Virus record (IMG/VR): IMGVR_UViG_3300030410_000018
Coordinates: 1-41,632 of that record
Origin: a virus
Reading direction: 5' to 3' (one strand)
Length of the DNA stretch: 41,632 bases
Shown: piece after piece, positions 9,574 through 19,037 of the stretch
How positions within the stretch are numbered: position 1 is the stretch's first letter
Layout of the letters: every line of letters starts with the position of its first letter
Position numbers and translations under genes: made by a program
Notes under the pieces: model-generated
Seen by the model: only the letters and a program-made list of their open reading frames with translations
The model's database searches: none
Told to the model about the DNA's origin: nothing

Positions 9574-10227
9574 TTATTTATCCTGTTGTGTAACGGAGCG
9601 ATCTAGGATTTTCTTCATTTCTTCATTGTTGATTGCCGATAGGGCGCGGTCGTATTCCGCCTGCCATTGCTGTTTTGCCCCGTCCGATTTTAGGAACATG
9701 GCGCATTCAATCAGCGAGGCATAAAGCAGGACTTGCGGTGCAAGATCGGTTAGCCAGTTGGTTTGATTGTCGGCACCAAGCAAGCGAGGGAGTTCGTAAT
9801 AGAGCGCCTCAAACGGATAGGCACTGCTTGGCGTGGGCGCGATAATCCAATGCTTAGGATCATATTCGGCATAGAAGCGCGGTATTCCCGTTACGGAATC
9901 ATCGGGAAAATAGTTGCGAAGATATTCGTAAGACCGCACGAATAATGGCGAGCGAACATTGTTATTCGTGCCAGAACCGAAATTGATCGAAATATCCTTG
10001 CGCCAGCGATCCGGACGCTGATAAACAGCAACACCGGACTGCATGACAGACGTGACGGTGTTTTGCAGCCCTTCGACTTTGAGTTCGCGAGCAATCCGGC
10101 GTTCGGCAAGATTGATCAAACGGGGCAATTGTGTCTGGAAAATCGGGTCTTGTGTGGACGTAGTTCCGCGCTCCAAGTAAGACGAAATATCCGTGCTTAA
10201 AGAGTTGAAAGTCGTTGCTGTTGACAA
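9574..10227 (-). CDS. Head-tail adaptor, SU10-adaptor/gp4-like
   Basis: This 217-aa protein has an N-terminal helical signature (LPRLINLAERRIARELKVEG, about 30-49). A beta segment with aromatic residues follows (YEYLRNYFPD, FYAEYD, HWIIAPTP), then a C-terminal helical bundle containing TDLAPQVLLYASLIECAMFLK. This layout matches adaptor proteins that bind the portal ring in podoviruses (SU10-type adaptor, P22 gp4-like), by family knowledge rather than alignment. It is separated from the gene upstream by an intrinsic terminator at 10263-10283, so its expression may depend on read-through or a local promoter. Confidence 0.7.
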   Translation of the reverse strand: MSTATTFNSLSTDISSYLERGTTSTQDPIFQTQLPRLINLAERRIARELKVEGLQNTVTSVMQSGVAVYQRPDRWRKDISINFGSGTNNNVRSPLFVRSYEYLRNYFPDDSVTGIPRFYAEYDPKHWIIAPTPSSAYPFEALYYELPRLLGADNQTNWLTDLAPQVLLYASLIECAMFLKSDGAKQQWQAEYDRALSAINNEEMKKILDRSVTQQDK

Positions 10228-10262
10228 GGGCTATTCCAATTTACAGACGAGATGCGGACAAT

Positions 10263-10283
10263 AAAAAACCCGCATGAAGCGGG
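10263..10283 (-). terminator. Intrinsic terminator inside the late operon
   Basis: On the minus strand, CCCGC and GCGGG form a 5-bp stem around a 5-nt loop, extendable by one pair and followed by TTTTTT. It lies between the 90-aa gene and the adaptor gene, so it would cut the late transcript before adaptor and fibre genes unless passed by antitermination. Confidence 0.75.
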
Positions 10284-10308
10284 CCATGTAGACGATTAGG
10301 CTAAGCTT

Positions 10309-10581
10309 TTATGTGATCGAGATCGTGTTAATAGAGGCCCTTGCAGCAGCATCAGCCGCTGCTATATTGAAGGCTTGAGTTGTAGTCATCCAGTTATTAA
10401 TTGATTGGTCAACGATACAGTTAAACACTTGAGCGTGTGTTGCTGTACCATTGACAGCAATGTTAGCGGCTGACTGATATGCTGCAAACATCTTAGCCAT
10501 GTCTGCATCGCTAAAGTTTGTGTAGGATTTGGTCAGCGTGCCATCAATTGTATCAGTTAGCTGAAATGTAAGAGTACCCAT
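10309..10581 (-). CDS. Small hypothetical late protein, 90 aa
   Basis: The predicted protein is beta-rich at the N-terminus (LTFQLTDTID) and helical and Ala-rich afterwards. It has no membrane segment or recognisable motif. AAGGAAC precedes the start at a usable distance. It lies downstream of the exported ClpP-like protein and upstream of an intrinsic terminator, so it closes the transcript segment that begins with the capsid-side genes. Function unknown. Confidence 0.6.
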   Translation of the reverse strand: MGTLTFQLTDTIDGTLTKSYTNFSDADMAKMFAAYQSAANIAVNGTATHAQVFNCIVDQSINNWMTTTQAFNIAAADAAARASINTISIT

Positions 10582-10596
10582 TTGATTGTTCCTTGT

Positions 10597-11010
10597 TTAG
10601 CAAGATGGAACGCCAAGAGCTATTAGCTCCGGCGCATAGATTAAAGTTAGTGATGGACTTTCAAGCGCTGGTGCAACTCTCGCTGCAAGTCTTGGGAACT
10701 TGCTGTAATAGCGCATTAACACCGCGTTTCCCTCTGGCGATAAAGCACGCCATGGGTTAGCATCAGCCATGCCCGAATGGAACGCCGAATGGAAACCTAG
10801 AACCGCATCAGGCTCAACGCACACGCCTTGTGCAGATCCAAGTTTCATAGTGCATGCTGATAGGCATTGGCCTGAAATATGGACTTTAGATGTGGCTGCA
10901 TCTGCACGGGCGGCATATTCTGAAATGCGGCCACCGGCATCGCGCTCACCAAGCGATTGGCAACCGAACGTCGATAAAGCAAGGAGAAGAACTGCGAGAT
11001 AGGTTTTCAT
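10597..11010 (-). CDS. Exported ClpP/crotonase-fold-like protein (COG3904-like)
   Basis: I place the start at the ATG at 11010, because GAGG 6 nt upstream overlaps the fibre stop codon; this gives 137 aa. Residues 1-17 form a signal sequence (MKTYLAVLLLALSTFGC) ending in a Cys that could be a lipidation site, though the lipobox is not canonical. The core includes VHISGQCLSACTMKLG and AVLGFHSAFH. This resembles alphaproteobacterial periplasmic proteins of the COG3904 type, distant ClpP-fold relatives in which the Ser of the SAC motif would be the nucleophile. It lies between fibre and adaptor genes, an unusual place for such a protein. It may be a host-derived accessory gene acting in the envelope. 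Confidence 0.65.
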   Translation of the reverse strand: MKTYLAVLLLALSTFGCQSLGERDAGGRISEYAARADAATSKVHISGQCLSACTMKLGSAQGVCVEPDAVLGFHSAFHSGMADANPWRALSPEGNAVLMRYYSKFPRLAARVAPALESPSLTLIYAPELIALGVPSC

Positions 11011-11018
11011 GTCTTTCC

Positions 11019-14000
11019 TCAATGCGTCCGATACCAAGACGTTGTTGCGAGGTCGTAGATGAACGCCGTGCCCATGGCTAAAGCCGCCGAACTATTACCG
11101 CCGACAACCGTATTGCCGTTGCCACTGAGTGTCAGAGCCGTGATGGCTTGCATGTACGAGATAAACTGCACTTGGCCGTCTACTGGCGAAGCAGGGAACG
11201 TCACGGTCAACGTGGCAAGTGTGCCCGCTGGATTGATGATCTGGTATGGCGTGACTTTAGCAAGAGTGACTGTGCCACCAGTTGTAGGAACCGCGACGTT
11301 TTTGCCGTTATAGACTAGACCTTTTGCATGTTTGATTGTTTGATCAGCGCCGGTAATAGACAAAGCCGTAACAAAAGCATTCTGAGCAGTTGCACCCGCA
11401 CCAGTGCCACCAGTCTGGAAGATCATGTCGCCAGATACACCGGAACCAGTCGAAGCAGGAGCTTGAACGGTAAAGTTAGGTGCAGTGGTATTGGTTGTGC
11501 CAGCGACAACAGATTGAGCTGTGAGTGTTTGCGCTACAGGTGCGGCTGCGTCTGGCGCGCCAAGTTGGAAGTTTGCTGCGGCGCGACGTTTAAGAATAAC
11601 ATCATTTGCTGCCCCTAAATATAAGCCAGAAATGTCAGCGGAGCCAATAATGTTAGAAAAAGCGGTAATATAATTGGCGTTTATAGTTCCGTTTGTGGTG
11701 ATGCTGCCAATTGATGATATATTAAACTGAGATACACCGTTAAGCTGAAGGTCAACAAACTTACCAGCAAACCCTGCCGGAGCATTGACACCTAAGCCAG
11801 TGCCCGCAGTGTTCCAATTAGTCGATACCGTACCCGCTGGCTCGATAAGCATCACTGGTTTGGTTGTAGTTCCTGTGCCACCAGTGAACCAAGTACCGCT
11901 TGCAAGAATGGGCGGGGTGCTCGCTACGCCGTTGACCGAGACAATTTGTTGGCCTGTGAACGTATTAGCGCCGAGGGTTGCCAATGTGCCAGACGTCGGC
12001 AGCGTAACCGTTGTTGCGCCCGTTGCGGTGAGAGTGGTCGCAAAGGCTCCCGATGTGGTTAATGCGCCGCCGAGAACAACAGCCTTACCACCAATCGAAT
12101 TGACGGCTGTAGTCAATGACCCAGCGGTGTTCGTCATGTCACCAGTGTGGGCCGGTTCCTGTGCGGCCGCTAAAGTGCCAGTGAGCGCCGTGGTCGGAAG
12201 CCCAGTTGCATTTGTAAGCACACCCGATGCGGGAGTTCCAAGAGCCGGTGTAACAAGCGTAGGCGACGTTGCCAATACAACCAAACCGGAACCAGTCGAA
12301 CCCGTAAATGAATACGCACCCGCGCCTGTCCTGTTTATAAAACCAGTGCTTGCAAATCCTGATATATTATCAAGCGAAGTGCCGCTTGCCGTGCTTGCAT
12401 TTGTGCCGCCATTGGCAACCGGTAAAACACCAGTCACGCCGGAAGTTAGAGGCAGGCCAGTCGCATTGGTTAAAACCCCGTTCGCAGGTGTTCCAAGAGC
12501 CGGTGTAACAAGTGTCGGGCTGGTTGCAAGAACGATTAAACCCGAACCTGTAACCGCATTGCCTAGAGCCGTCACAGTCCCTGAAGTGGGTAATGTAAGC
12601 GCTGTTATACCGGTCGCAGTGAGCGTGGTGGCGAATGCGCCGGAAGTCGTGAGGTTGCCGCCCAGCGTGATCGTAGAGGCATTGGCGACGCCTGTACCGC
12701 CATTTGCAGCGAGTATAACACTTACGCCACCAAATGCGCCCGCATTGTTGTATTGGATTTGTCCCGAAGTACCACTCGGCACGCCACCGCTAACCGGAGT
12801 TACCCAAGCGCCATCGCCGCGCCAAAACGTTGTCGCGCTCGCACCAGTGCCAGAGTTTAGGTTGGTGACGGGAAGGTTGCCAGTGACGCCAGTAGTCAAT
12901 GGCAGCGCTGTTCCGCTGGTGAGCACAATTGCTGAGGGAGTACCAAGCGCGGGAGTTATGAGTGTGGGAGACGTTGCTAAGACGATATTGCCGGAACCTG
13001 TGACTACGTTACCTTGCGCAGTTACAGTTCCAGAAGTTGGTAGGGTTAGCGTCGTTATGCCAGTGGCTGTCAGTGTAGTTGCGAATGCGCCGCTTGTTGT
13101 CAGCGCGCCGCCGAGCGTTAGATTGCTCGCATTGGCGACGCCAGTACCGCCGTTTGTAGAAGGGAGAATGCCAGAAATCTGAGTTGTTAGGGATACTGAT
13201 GGAGTAAATGAATATGCACCCGCGCCGGTACGGCTAATAAACCCAGTTGAGGCAAAGCCGGTAATATTGTCTAATGCCGTTCCCGAAGCAACAGCCGCAT
13301 TTGTGCCGCCGTTGGCAATCGGAAGGATACCGGCAACGCCTGTAGTGAGCGGAAGGCCAGTCGCGTTAGTCAAGACGCCAGAAGCAGGTGTACCCAACGC
13401 CGGAGCCGTCAACACCGGACTGGTCAAAGTCTTGTTTGTAAGCGTGTCTGTTGAAGCGCGACCAACCAGCGTATCGGTTGCGGCTGGAAGCGTAAATGAA
13501 CCTATTGCCTGTTGGACGATAGTTGTGGCGAATGCGCCAGTCGTAGTCAGTGCGCTGCTAAGTGAAACCGCCTTACCGCCGATTGAATTGACCGCCGTTG
13601 CAAGCGAACCCGCAGTCGTAGTCATGTCGCCAGTAAATGCAGGAACCTGTGCGGCGGCTAGTGTGCCCGTCACGCCAGTGCTTAACGGAAGGCCCGTGGC
13701 ATTGCTTAAAACCGCAGCGGAAGGCGTTCCAAGTGCGGGCGTAGTCAATGCCGGGGATGTGGCTAAAACAATAGCACCCGAACCAGTAGGCGCAGCCGCA
13801 AGAGCGGTAGCAATACCAGCGCCAAGCCCACTTAGACCAGTCGCAATAGGCAGAGCCGTTGCATTGGTTAGAACGGCTGCTGAAGGTGTGCCGAGCGCCG
13901 GAGTGATAAGTGTTGGCGATGTAGAAAGAACAATCGCACCAGAGCCGTTTACGGCTTGTCCGAGTGCTGTTAAAACGCCAGTTCCCGTTGATGTCCCGGC

Positions 14001-14477
14001 AAACGCGCCAGCATTGTTATACTGAAGTTGTCCGGAAGTGCCGCCCGGAACACCGCCGCCCGACCCTGCCGGGGTTGCCCAAGTGCCATCACCACGCCAG
14101 AATGTCGTTGCATTTGCGTTAGTGCCCGAATTCAGATTAGTGACTGGAAGATTGCCCGTCACCTGAGAGCCAAGCGCAACCGCCGAAGCCGTAGCCAAAG
14201 CGCCAAACGCCACACCGCTCGTTGCAGTGACAACCAAGTTGCCATTTGTAGTGTTTAAAGTTGCATCGCCACCAATAATAACACCGCCGAAAGCACCGGT
14301 ATTATTGAACTGAACCGAGCCGTAAGCCCCAGCAGGCGCGCCAAGACCAGCCCCGACATAGCTCTTGATTTGGTCAACCGACATTTTTGTGTCAAGACCG
14401 TTTTGAACAGCATAAGTGAGTTCCGGCCCCGTAAGCTGTTTGGCTTGCGGGAGTGCGGTTAAGGTCGAATTTGCCAT
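11019..14477 (-). CDS. Repeat-rich tail fibre protein, 1152 aa
   Basis: The protein is built from about six copies of a module with the core TSPxLxTPALGTPxxxVLT and LPLTTGV, interleaved with TLPTSGT and [17 protein letters not shown] segments. This is characteristic of long beta-structured phage fibres. The C-terminal roughly 250 residues differ in composition ([26 protein letters not shown]), suggesting a separate tip domain. The N-terminus probably attaches to the virion. The repeats are nearly identical at DNA level in places and are a likely substrate for recombination between modules. Long open frames on the opposite strand here are mirror artefacts of the biased codons. Confidence 0.8.
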   Translation of the reverse strand: MANSTLTALPQAKQLTGPELTYAVQNGLDTKMSVDQIKSYVGAGLGAPAGAYGSVQFNNTGAFGGVIIGGDATLNTTNGNLVVTATSGVAFGALATASAVALGSQVTGNLPVTNLNSGTNANATTFWRGDGTWATPAGSGGGVPGGTSGQLQYNNAGAFAGTSTGTGVLTALGQAVNGSGAIVLSTSPTLITPALGTPSAAVLTNATALPIATGLSGLGAGIATALAAAPTGSGAIVLATSPALTTPALGTPSAAVLSNATGLPLSTGVTGTLAAAQVPAFTGDMTTTAGSLATAVNSIGGKAVSLSSALTTTGAFATTIVQQAIGSFTLPAATDTLVGRASTDTLTNKTLTSPVLTAPALGTPASGVLTNATGLPLTTGVAGILPIANGGTNAAVASGTALDNITGFASTGFISRTGAGAYSFTPSVSLTTQISGILPSTNGGTGVANASNLTLGGALTTSGAFATTLTATGITTLTLPTSGTVTAQGNVVTGSGNIVLATSPTLITPALGTPSAIVLTSGTALPLTTGVTGNLPVTNLNSGTGASATTFWRGDGAWVTPVSGGVPSGTSGQIQYNNAGAFGGVSVILAANGGTGVANASTITLGGNLTTSGAFATTLTATGITALTLPTSGTVTALGNAVTGSGLIVLATSPTLVTPALGTPANGVLTNATGLPLTSGVTGVLPVANGGTNASTASGTSLDNISGFASTGFINRTGAGAYSFTGSTGSGLVVLATSPTLVTPALGTPASGVLTNATGLPTTALTGTLAAAQEPAHTGDMTNTAGSLTTAVNSIGGKAVVLGGALTTSGAFATTLTATGATTVTLPTSGTLATLGANTFTGQQIVSVNGVASTPPILASGTWFTGGTGTTTKPVMLIEPAGTVSTNWNTAGTGLGVNAPAGFAGKFVDLQLNGVSQFNISSIGSITTNGTINANYITAFSNIIGSADISGLYLGAANDVILKRRAAANFQLGAPDAAAPVAQTLTAQSVVAGTTNTTAPNFTVQAPASTGSGVSGDMIFQTGGTGAGATAQNAFVTALSITGADQTIKHAKGLVYNGKNVAVPTTGGTVTLAKVTPYQIINPAGTLATLTVTFPASPVDGQVQFISYMQAITALTLSGNGNTVVGGNSSAALAMGTAFIYDLATTSWYRTH

Positions 14478-14490
14478 TTAAGCGATTATC

Positions 14491-14790
14491 CTAAAGCGGC
14501 GTATAGCCATCGGTTAAGACGAGGAAATTGACGCCATCAACCAGCAAAAGGTTGAACGTATCCGAGGCGTCGATGTTGGTATCATTGCGCACGAAGGGCA
14601 GGTTTATTTTGTCCGCTGCACGTGGTGCAAGGCGATAAGGATCATACACATCAAGATCAGCAAGACAGACACGCAAGCCCGGCGAATTTGGGTCGGCATA
14701 GAGTTGCCCTATCGGAAATTTAGAAGAGCACCGTCCACAAATGCCAACCCCAAGGGTTGAATTGCCGGATGTGTCAAGAAACTTACTCAT
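14491..14790 (-). CDS. Small Cys-containing late protein, 99 aa
   Basis: Residues 18-50 contain CGRCSSKFP and VCLADLD. This resembles a zinc-ribbon-type small phage protein whose usual fourth ligand is replaced, since only one Cys is present in the second half. The rest is beta-rich and ends in LLVDGVNFLVLTDG. It overlaps the upstream 332-aa gene by 4 bp and precedes the repeat-rich fibre gene by 13 bp. Such proteins commonly lie beside tail genes; function is not known. Zinc binding is uncertain given the missing ligand. Confidence 0.65.
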   Translation of the reverse strand: MSKFLDTSGNSTLGVGICGRCSSKFPIGQLYADPNSPGLRVCLADLDVYDPYRLAPRAADKINLPFVRNDTNIDASDTFNLLLVDGVNFLVLTDGYTPL

Positions 14791-15785
14791 CTTGTATAGC
14801 CGGAGATATTCGGAGCAAACCGGATCGGGCCTTTATCGCGTTCGGCGCTTTGCACCATTAACAAAGCTTCATCAGATAGCTGTTTGAGAAGCGGAATAGT
14901 TTCTTTATCGACTTCCGGCGTTTCCATGCCGATGCGCCATGCCAAACCCCAGACGATGGCCTCATACCAGCGTTGTGGAATGTCCAAGGATTGCCCAAGG
15001 GTGCCCACGTCCATAATCTGGCGCTTACGATAGGCAACGATCTGGTTTAGGGCACTGGCGGCGTCCGGAGCGCGATCTAGCCGCATGATTGGCGCATCAC
15101 GTTGACGGTCTAGCCAAAATTGCGATGGCCGCCCGAAAATCTGCGACGATGAAAGATTGCTGTAATCATCCTGACTCATGCGATACATGGCCGACGATGA
15201 CGGCGAGCCAGCCGGATAGATTGATGTGAAGCTCAAAGTTTGCGCAGCGGCGTCTCGAATGGAGATATAGCCCGCCGCCTGAATGATATTAAGGTCAAAC
15301 CAGTAAAGCGTTCCCGCCGTGTAAACTGCGCTCGCAATGGTATTAGCGTTTGTGAATGTCACGCCATCGCTGGAGACTTCAAGGATAAGATTATAAGTTC
15401 CGCCGGTTGCAAAGATCACGCCCAAAGTTGTGATAATCGGCGTCGAACCGGAGCCGAAGCTTACTAACTGCCCACCAAGGCGCGCCGTCAAACCGCCGGT
15501 ATATTGCACCACTTGGCGATAAAGCACGTTCTCAAGATCGACCGTGCCAGTTGGCAATGTGATATTAGCAACGCCCTGCGTTAAGGATAAAACAAGACTA
15601 TCGCGCGACCATAATTGATCACCCATGTTTGGCAGCGAGGACAACAGCAAATACAGATTGTATTTTGCGACTTCCTGCATTTCCGGCGTGATTGATTGTG
15701 CTGCCAACCGGCACCGACGCAACGCATGGTCAATGACCCGGCCCGTATCAAAAGTTGTGGTTGAGACCGTGCCGGAAACAGCCAT
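14787..15785 (-). CDS. Nozzle/adaptor-type tail protein with inserted beta domain
   Basis: This 332-aa protein starts with a helical block (VIDHALRRCRL, MQEVAKYNLYLLLSSL). About residues 105-180 are Thr/Ser/Gly-rich beta sequence, which I read as an inserted jelly-roll or discoidin-like domain. The conserved-looking C-terminal part has MSQDDYSNL, PSQFWLDRQ and a helical WYEAIVWGLAWRIG segment. That overall order fits podovirus tail tubular or adaptor proteins. It is the second candidate for that function in the window, the other being the gene at 9574-10227, so the two may form successive rings below the portal. Assignment is inferential. Confidence 0.6.
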   Translation of the reverse strand: MAVSGTVSTTTFDTGRVIDHALRRCRLAAQSITPEMQEVAKYNLYLLLSSLPNMGDQLWSRDSLVLSLTQGVANITLPTGTVDLENVLYRQVVQYTGGLTARLGGQLVSFGSGSTPIITTLGVIFATGGTYNLILEVSSDGVTFTNANTIASAVYTAGTLYWFDLNIIQAAGYISIRDAAAQTLSFTSIYPAGSPSSSAMYRMSQDDYSNLSSSQIFGRPSQFWLDRQRDAPIMRLDRAPDAASALNQIVAYRKRQIMDVGTLGQSLDIPQRWYEAIVWGLAWRIGMETPEVDKETIPLLKQLSDEALLMVQSAERDKGPIRFAPNISGYTR

Positions 15786-15789
15786 GATC

Positions 15790-16071
15790 TTACTCGATAA
15801 TCAGTGTGGCATTGACGCCAGCGGGCAAGGTCGCAACGATACCGGTGTTAAAACGGATGCCGCCATCGGGGAGATTGATCCACACAGTACCGGTTGCCGA
15901 GGCAGGCAAGACCATCGAAAAGCGAACAATGCCGCCGACAAGCTCGGAAAATGTCAGTGTGCCACCACCAACAACGCTAAGGACATAAAGCCCGGACAGA
16001 CGCGTTCCTGCTGGATATGCCGTGCCCGTCGCGGTAATGGCAACAGATTGATAAGCCGAATAGGAAGCCAT
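15790..16071 (-). CDS. Small beta-rich structural protein, 93 aa
   Basis: The sequence is almost entirely alternating hydrophobic and small residues, predicted beta, with Gly/Thr/Val-rich strands and no Cys, signal or membrane segment. It is the first gene after an intrinsic terminator that follows the 417-aa gene, and lies 4 bp upstream of the nozzle-type gene. A minor head or connector component is plausible. No family is recognised. Confidence 0.6.
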   Translation of the reverse strand: MASYSAYQSVAITATGTAYPAGTRLSGLYVLSVVGGGTLTFSELVGGIVRFSMVLPASATGTVWINLPDGGIRFNTGIVATLPAGVNATLIIE

Positions 16072-16085
16072 GAATTTAGTCCTAT

Positions 16086-16120
16086 AAAAAAGAGAATAGA
16101 CGCGAGCTGCCCCGCGTCTA
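16086..16120 (-). terminator. Intrinsic terminator after the 417-aa structural gene
   Basis: On the minus strand TAGACGCG and CGCGTCTA form an 8-bp perfect stem with an 8-nt loop. T6 follows after a 5-nt spacer. It lies 4 bp past the stop of the gene at 16124-17377 and before the 93-aa gene, inside a run of same-direction genes. Confidence 0.65.
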
Positions 16121-16123
16121 AAG

Positions 16124-17377
16124 TTAAGCCTGAGTTACGCCGTAAAGCGAAACGAAGTTGATGTTGTCGGAATTGTAGATGTTGTACTGTGGCAGTGACA
16201 TAAACAGCGCCAGACGTTTAGTGCCATCCATTGGGCCACCAGCCGCACCTGAACCCAAAGGCCCGATTGTGCCGATCTGGATTGTCCCGCGCACATCACC
16301 GGTTGTTGAAGTTGCGGGCAATGTGTAGTCCGCTGCTGTAAATCCTGTATTAATCGACAGGAAATTGCTGGAGACATAGAAGTTCATATATTCCCAAAAA
16401 TCCGAACGGATATTGAGACCATAAACATCAGATGTACCGACAGACACAGTACCCACCAATGTACCGCCACCAGACTTGAGCAAGGCAACCGATACAATAT
16501 ACTTGTGAGCCTTTTTGCCGTATGCCACTGTATTTGCGGCCACCGCGATGGTTTCAGTCATTGGCACGCCGTCAATATCGTAGGACGTGATTTTAACCGA
16601 ATAACCAGTGTCACCCACGTTGTTGGACGTAACCGAAAGACCGCGTGTAATGCTCTGCGTCGGATCGACAATAGCCATCTGACTGGAAGCAAAACGCGAG
16701 CCTGGACGGAATGGCCAAGCAACGACTGAGTTAACACCACCAACGCCCCATTGTGGGTTAGCATTGCCAATCTGCGCACCAGTCACAGTCTGACCCGGCG
16801 CATCATTGATCACCAAGTTTGTGCCGAGGAATGACACAACAAAAGTGATCAATGGAGTATTCGCAATTGAACCAGCACCCGAAATGATAATCGGCTGATT
16901 AACTGTGAAATACCGAAATGCACCCGCTGGAATTACAACATTCTTGTTGCCCGCCGTAGTATTACCAGTGGTAAAACCAAGATCAAGCGCCAAGGTTTTA
17001 ACAACGTTCGCACCAACCATCGACTGACCAAAAGGGGCAATCGGAATGTTTGGTGAAGCGCCAACACCTTGCGTTGAGACAAGGCTAAGCAAAAGCGAAC
17101 CACCCACCGGAACCACACCACCGGTTGCAACAACTACGCGAGTAGCGGATGCAGCTTGTGGCACGTTTTCAGTAGTGCAGGCATAAACATGGTTAGCAAA
17201 ACCATAGATTTTATTGCTAAGTCCCGGTGCGGAACCCACTGTGGGAAATACGCGCCGAACATCAGGAACGCCATCACCATTTGCGGTCAACGATGGCCCC
17301 ATGTCAGTTTCAACAAACTGCTGCGGATTCAAGTTGCCGGTAATGATGTATGGGCCTGTAGAGGTTTCTAAAGCCAT
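16124..17377 (-). CDS. Structural protein next to the major capsid gene, 417 aa
   Basis: This beta-rich protein, high in Val, Gly, Asn and Thr, contains an N-terminal block (MALETSTGPYIITGNLNPQQ) and a C-terminal block (GTKRLALFMSLPQYNIYNSD). It has no signal peptide and no enzyme motif. It lies directly downstream of the major capsid gene after a hairpin, and is followed by a terminator. Size and position would suit a head fibre, decoration or minor capsid protein; I do not recognise the family. Confidence 0.65.
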   Translation of the reverse strand: MALETSTGPYIITGNLNPQQFVETDMGPSLTANGDGVPDVRRVFPTVGSAPGLSNKIYGFANHVYACTTENVPQAASATRVVVATGGVVPVGGSLLLSLVSTQGVGASPNIPIAPFGQSMVGANVVKTLALDLGFTTGNTTAGNKNVVIPAGAFRYFTVNQPIIISGAGSIANTPLITFVVSFLGTNLVINDAPGQTVTGAQIGNANPQWGVGGVNSVVAWPFRPGSRFASSQMAIVDPTQSITRGLSVTSNNVGDTGYSVKITSYDIDGVPMTETIAVAANTVAYGKKAHKYIVSVALLKSGGGTLVGTVSVGTSDVYGLNIRSDFWEYMNFYVSSNFLSINTGFTAADYTLPATSTTGDVRGTIQIGTIGPLGSGAAGGPMDGTKRLALFMSLPQYNIYNSDNINFVSLYGVTQA

Positions 17378-17408
17378 TTGAATTGATCCTTTCTAAGGGT
17401 TGCGGGAA

Positions 17409-17428
17409 GGGGCGGATTACTCCGCCCC
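17409..17428 (-). other. GC-rich hairpin between capsid gene and 417-aa gene
   Basis: GGGGCGG and CCGCCCC form a perfect 7-bp stem around ATTACT. No T-run follows on the minus strand, so it is not a classical terminator. It may stabilise the abundant capsid mRNA or cause partial termination. Confidence 0.5.
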
Positions 17429-17435
17429 AGTGCCC

Positions 17436-18374
17436 TTAGATCCCGGCTGTGCCGTAGATGCCGCGAGGATCTGTCCAGCCAACTGCATAGCGTTCGGTCG
17501 CTTTGTAGCGCATGGAGTCGGTTGCAAAATCGCCTTCCATGCTCTTTTCAAGCTTGCGACGCATTGCAATTTTAAGACCGCCGGGGCCGCCCTTTTCGTC
17601 GTTGGCATCGGTCAAAACCCACCAAGCCGTTGTCGATGTAAGGCGCGCCATATTGGCCTGACCACCTTCGAGCATTCCCATCGATTTGACTGGGTTAATG
17701 TCGTTGTTGGCAGTGCCGGTGCGCAGAACGCTCTTAAGCAAGACTTCTGCCTGAAACACGTTTGCAGGGGCGCAGACGATCTTCGTAGGCTCAATCCGGA
17801 TTTTCTTGCCGTTGTTGTCAACGGCTGCACGGATCTGGATAAGCATCTGCTCAAGTGAAGTCTGAGACAAATTGGCAGCGGTTGCGAGCTGGTTCGAAAA
17901 AGTACCAACTGCAATCGGATGCGCAGTGTTAATCAAAGACACACCATCGCCCGGAGCCTGAGTATATGCCGAGTTAAACGCACGGTTCAAAACGTTTGCT
18001 GTCAACAGTTCCTTGGTTTCGACCAAAGACTGTGCCAAATGCCGGGAGAAGTTTTTGCCGATCTGAATATGATCGCCATCTTCCATCAACACTTTTGTAA
18101 TGGCAAAAGCTAAGCCATAGACCCTGTACTGGTAGCGCTGAACGAATTCAGTACCACCGGACTGGTAAGTGACTGGCATACCATCGGGAAGCTCCGGAGC
18201 CGCACCAAAGCCATAGAGAACGGCTTCTTCATGGTAGCCGCGTGGGGTGCCGGTTACTTCATTGAATATGGCCTTCCATTCATCTTTGCGCTGATCATAT
18301 ACACCATCAAAGACTTCATTCAGGATAGGCTCAACTACTGCGCGAAAGTCAGTAGAACGCATTGGATTAGACAT
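17436..18374 (-). CDS. Major capsid protein
   Basis: This 312-aa protein has the size and features of an HK97-fold major head protein of the Mu-gpT-like group. An N-terminal helical segment has FDGVYDQRKDEWKAIF. Residues 75-125 (FVQRYQYRVYGLAF) resemble the E-loop/spine region. The central part resembles the P domain (LINTAHPIA, LEQMLIQIRAAVDNNGKKIRI, KIVCAPANV). The C-terminus has RYAVGWTDPRGIYG. It follows the decoration-type gene and the scaffold, as in many podovirus heads. There is no fused protease or delta domain; prohead maturation may rely on the separate scaffold. Confidence 0.88.
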   Translation of the reverse strand: MSNPMRSTDFRAVVEPILNEVFDGVYDQRKDEWKAIFNEVTGTPRGYHEEAVLYGFGAAPELPDGMPVTYQSGGTEFVQRYQYRVYGLAFAITKVLMEDGDHIQIGKNFSRHLAQSLVETKELLTANVLNRAFNSAYTQAPGDGVSLINTAHPIAVGTFSNQLATAANLSQTSLEQMLIQIRAAVDNNGKKIRIEPTKIVCAPANVFQAEVLLKSVLRTGTANNDINPVKSMGMLEGGQANMARLTSTTAWWVLTDANDEKGGPGGLKIAMRRKLEKSMEGDFATDSMRYKATERYAVGWTDPRGIYGTAGI

Positions 18375-18388
18375 AATACTGGCCCTCC

Positions 18389-18985
18389 TTAGTAGGCAAT
18401 TTGGCTAGCCACGTCCTGATGCTGAGCAATCTGGACTTGGACAACCGGGAAAAGGTTTGCGGAATCGCCTACGGCATTATCGAGGTATTTCGAGAAGCCA
18501 ATGATGCGAAGCTGAGCGCTCGCGCTGTTAGTAATGGTCGATGTATCCAAGGCCCATGCGGAGCCGGAGATGTAGTTACCGACACCGGCAATCAATGCAG
18601 CCTGCACGCCGATATTGGCCTGAGCCAAAATAGGAGTGGTGAAGCCAGTGTTGTTCGAACACATGATTTCATAGGTCTGATACGGATCGCGGATATAGTA
18701 GGTCTGCAAAACAGTTGCAGTTAGACCGGCGGGCCAGAAGTTGGAATAAGTTGGTTTACCGGTAGCATCGATGTATTCAATGCCCTGAAATACGCCGACA
18801 AGACGGTTGGTCGAACCAGCCGTGGCAAGCGTAATGTTACCAGAGGAGTTGATCGCAATAGGATCACTTGAGTAGATATTGGAGGCATAACCCGAAGCAA
18901 CAGTAGCACCGCCTGCATAAGGACGGGTGACACCACCGTTGTTGTTAATCGGGCGCAAACCGAATGGAGTATTGATTGCGGACAT
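18389..18985 (-). CDS. Head decoration/cement-type protein, 198 aa
   Basis: The protein begins with MSAINTPFGLRPINNNGG, an N-terminus I associate with small structural proteins placed beside the capsid gene in podoviruses of alphaproteobacteria. The body is beta-rich with Asn, Ser and Thr. It contains a block on propagation of the chain (FWPAGLTATVLQTYYIRDPY) and a C-terminal LFPVVQVQIAQHQ. It lies 14 bp upstream of the major capsid gene. A capsid-binding decoration role is inferred from position and size. Confidence 0.65.
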   Translation of the reverse strand: MSAINTPFGLRPINNNGGVTRPYAGGATVASGYASNIYSSDPIAINSSGNITLATAGSTNRLVGVFQGIEYIDATGKPTYSNFWPAGLTATVLQTYYIRDPYQTYEIMCSNNTGFTTPILAQANIGVQAALIAGVGNYISGSAWALDTSTITNSASAQLRIIGFSKYLDNAVGDSANLFPVVQVQIAQHQDVASQIAY

Positions 18986-19037
18986 GGTAATTTCCTAAAA
19001 GTTAGGTTGGTGAATGCCCGCACCGATGGTTAGGCTT

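Noticed and set aside
11785-14025. Two long open frames on the plus strand opposite the repeat-rich fibre (465 and 252 aa)
   Set aside because: They mirror the biased repeats of the fibre gene, have no start signals, and consist of Val/Pro/Ala-rich shadow sequence.
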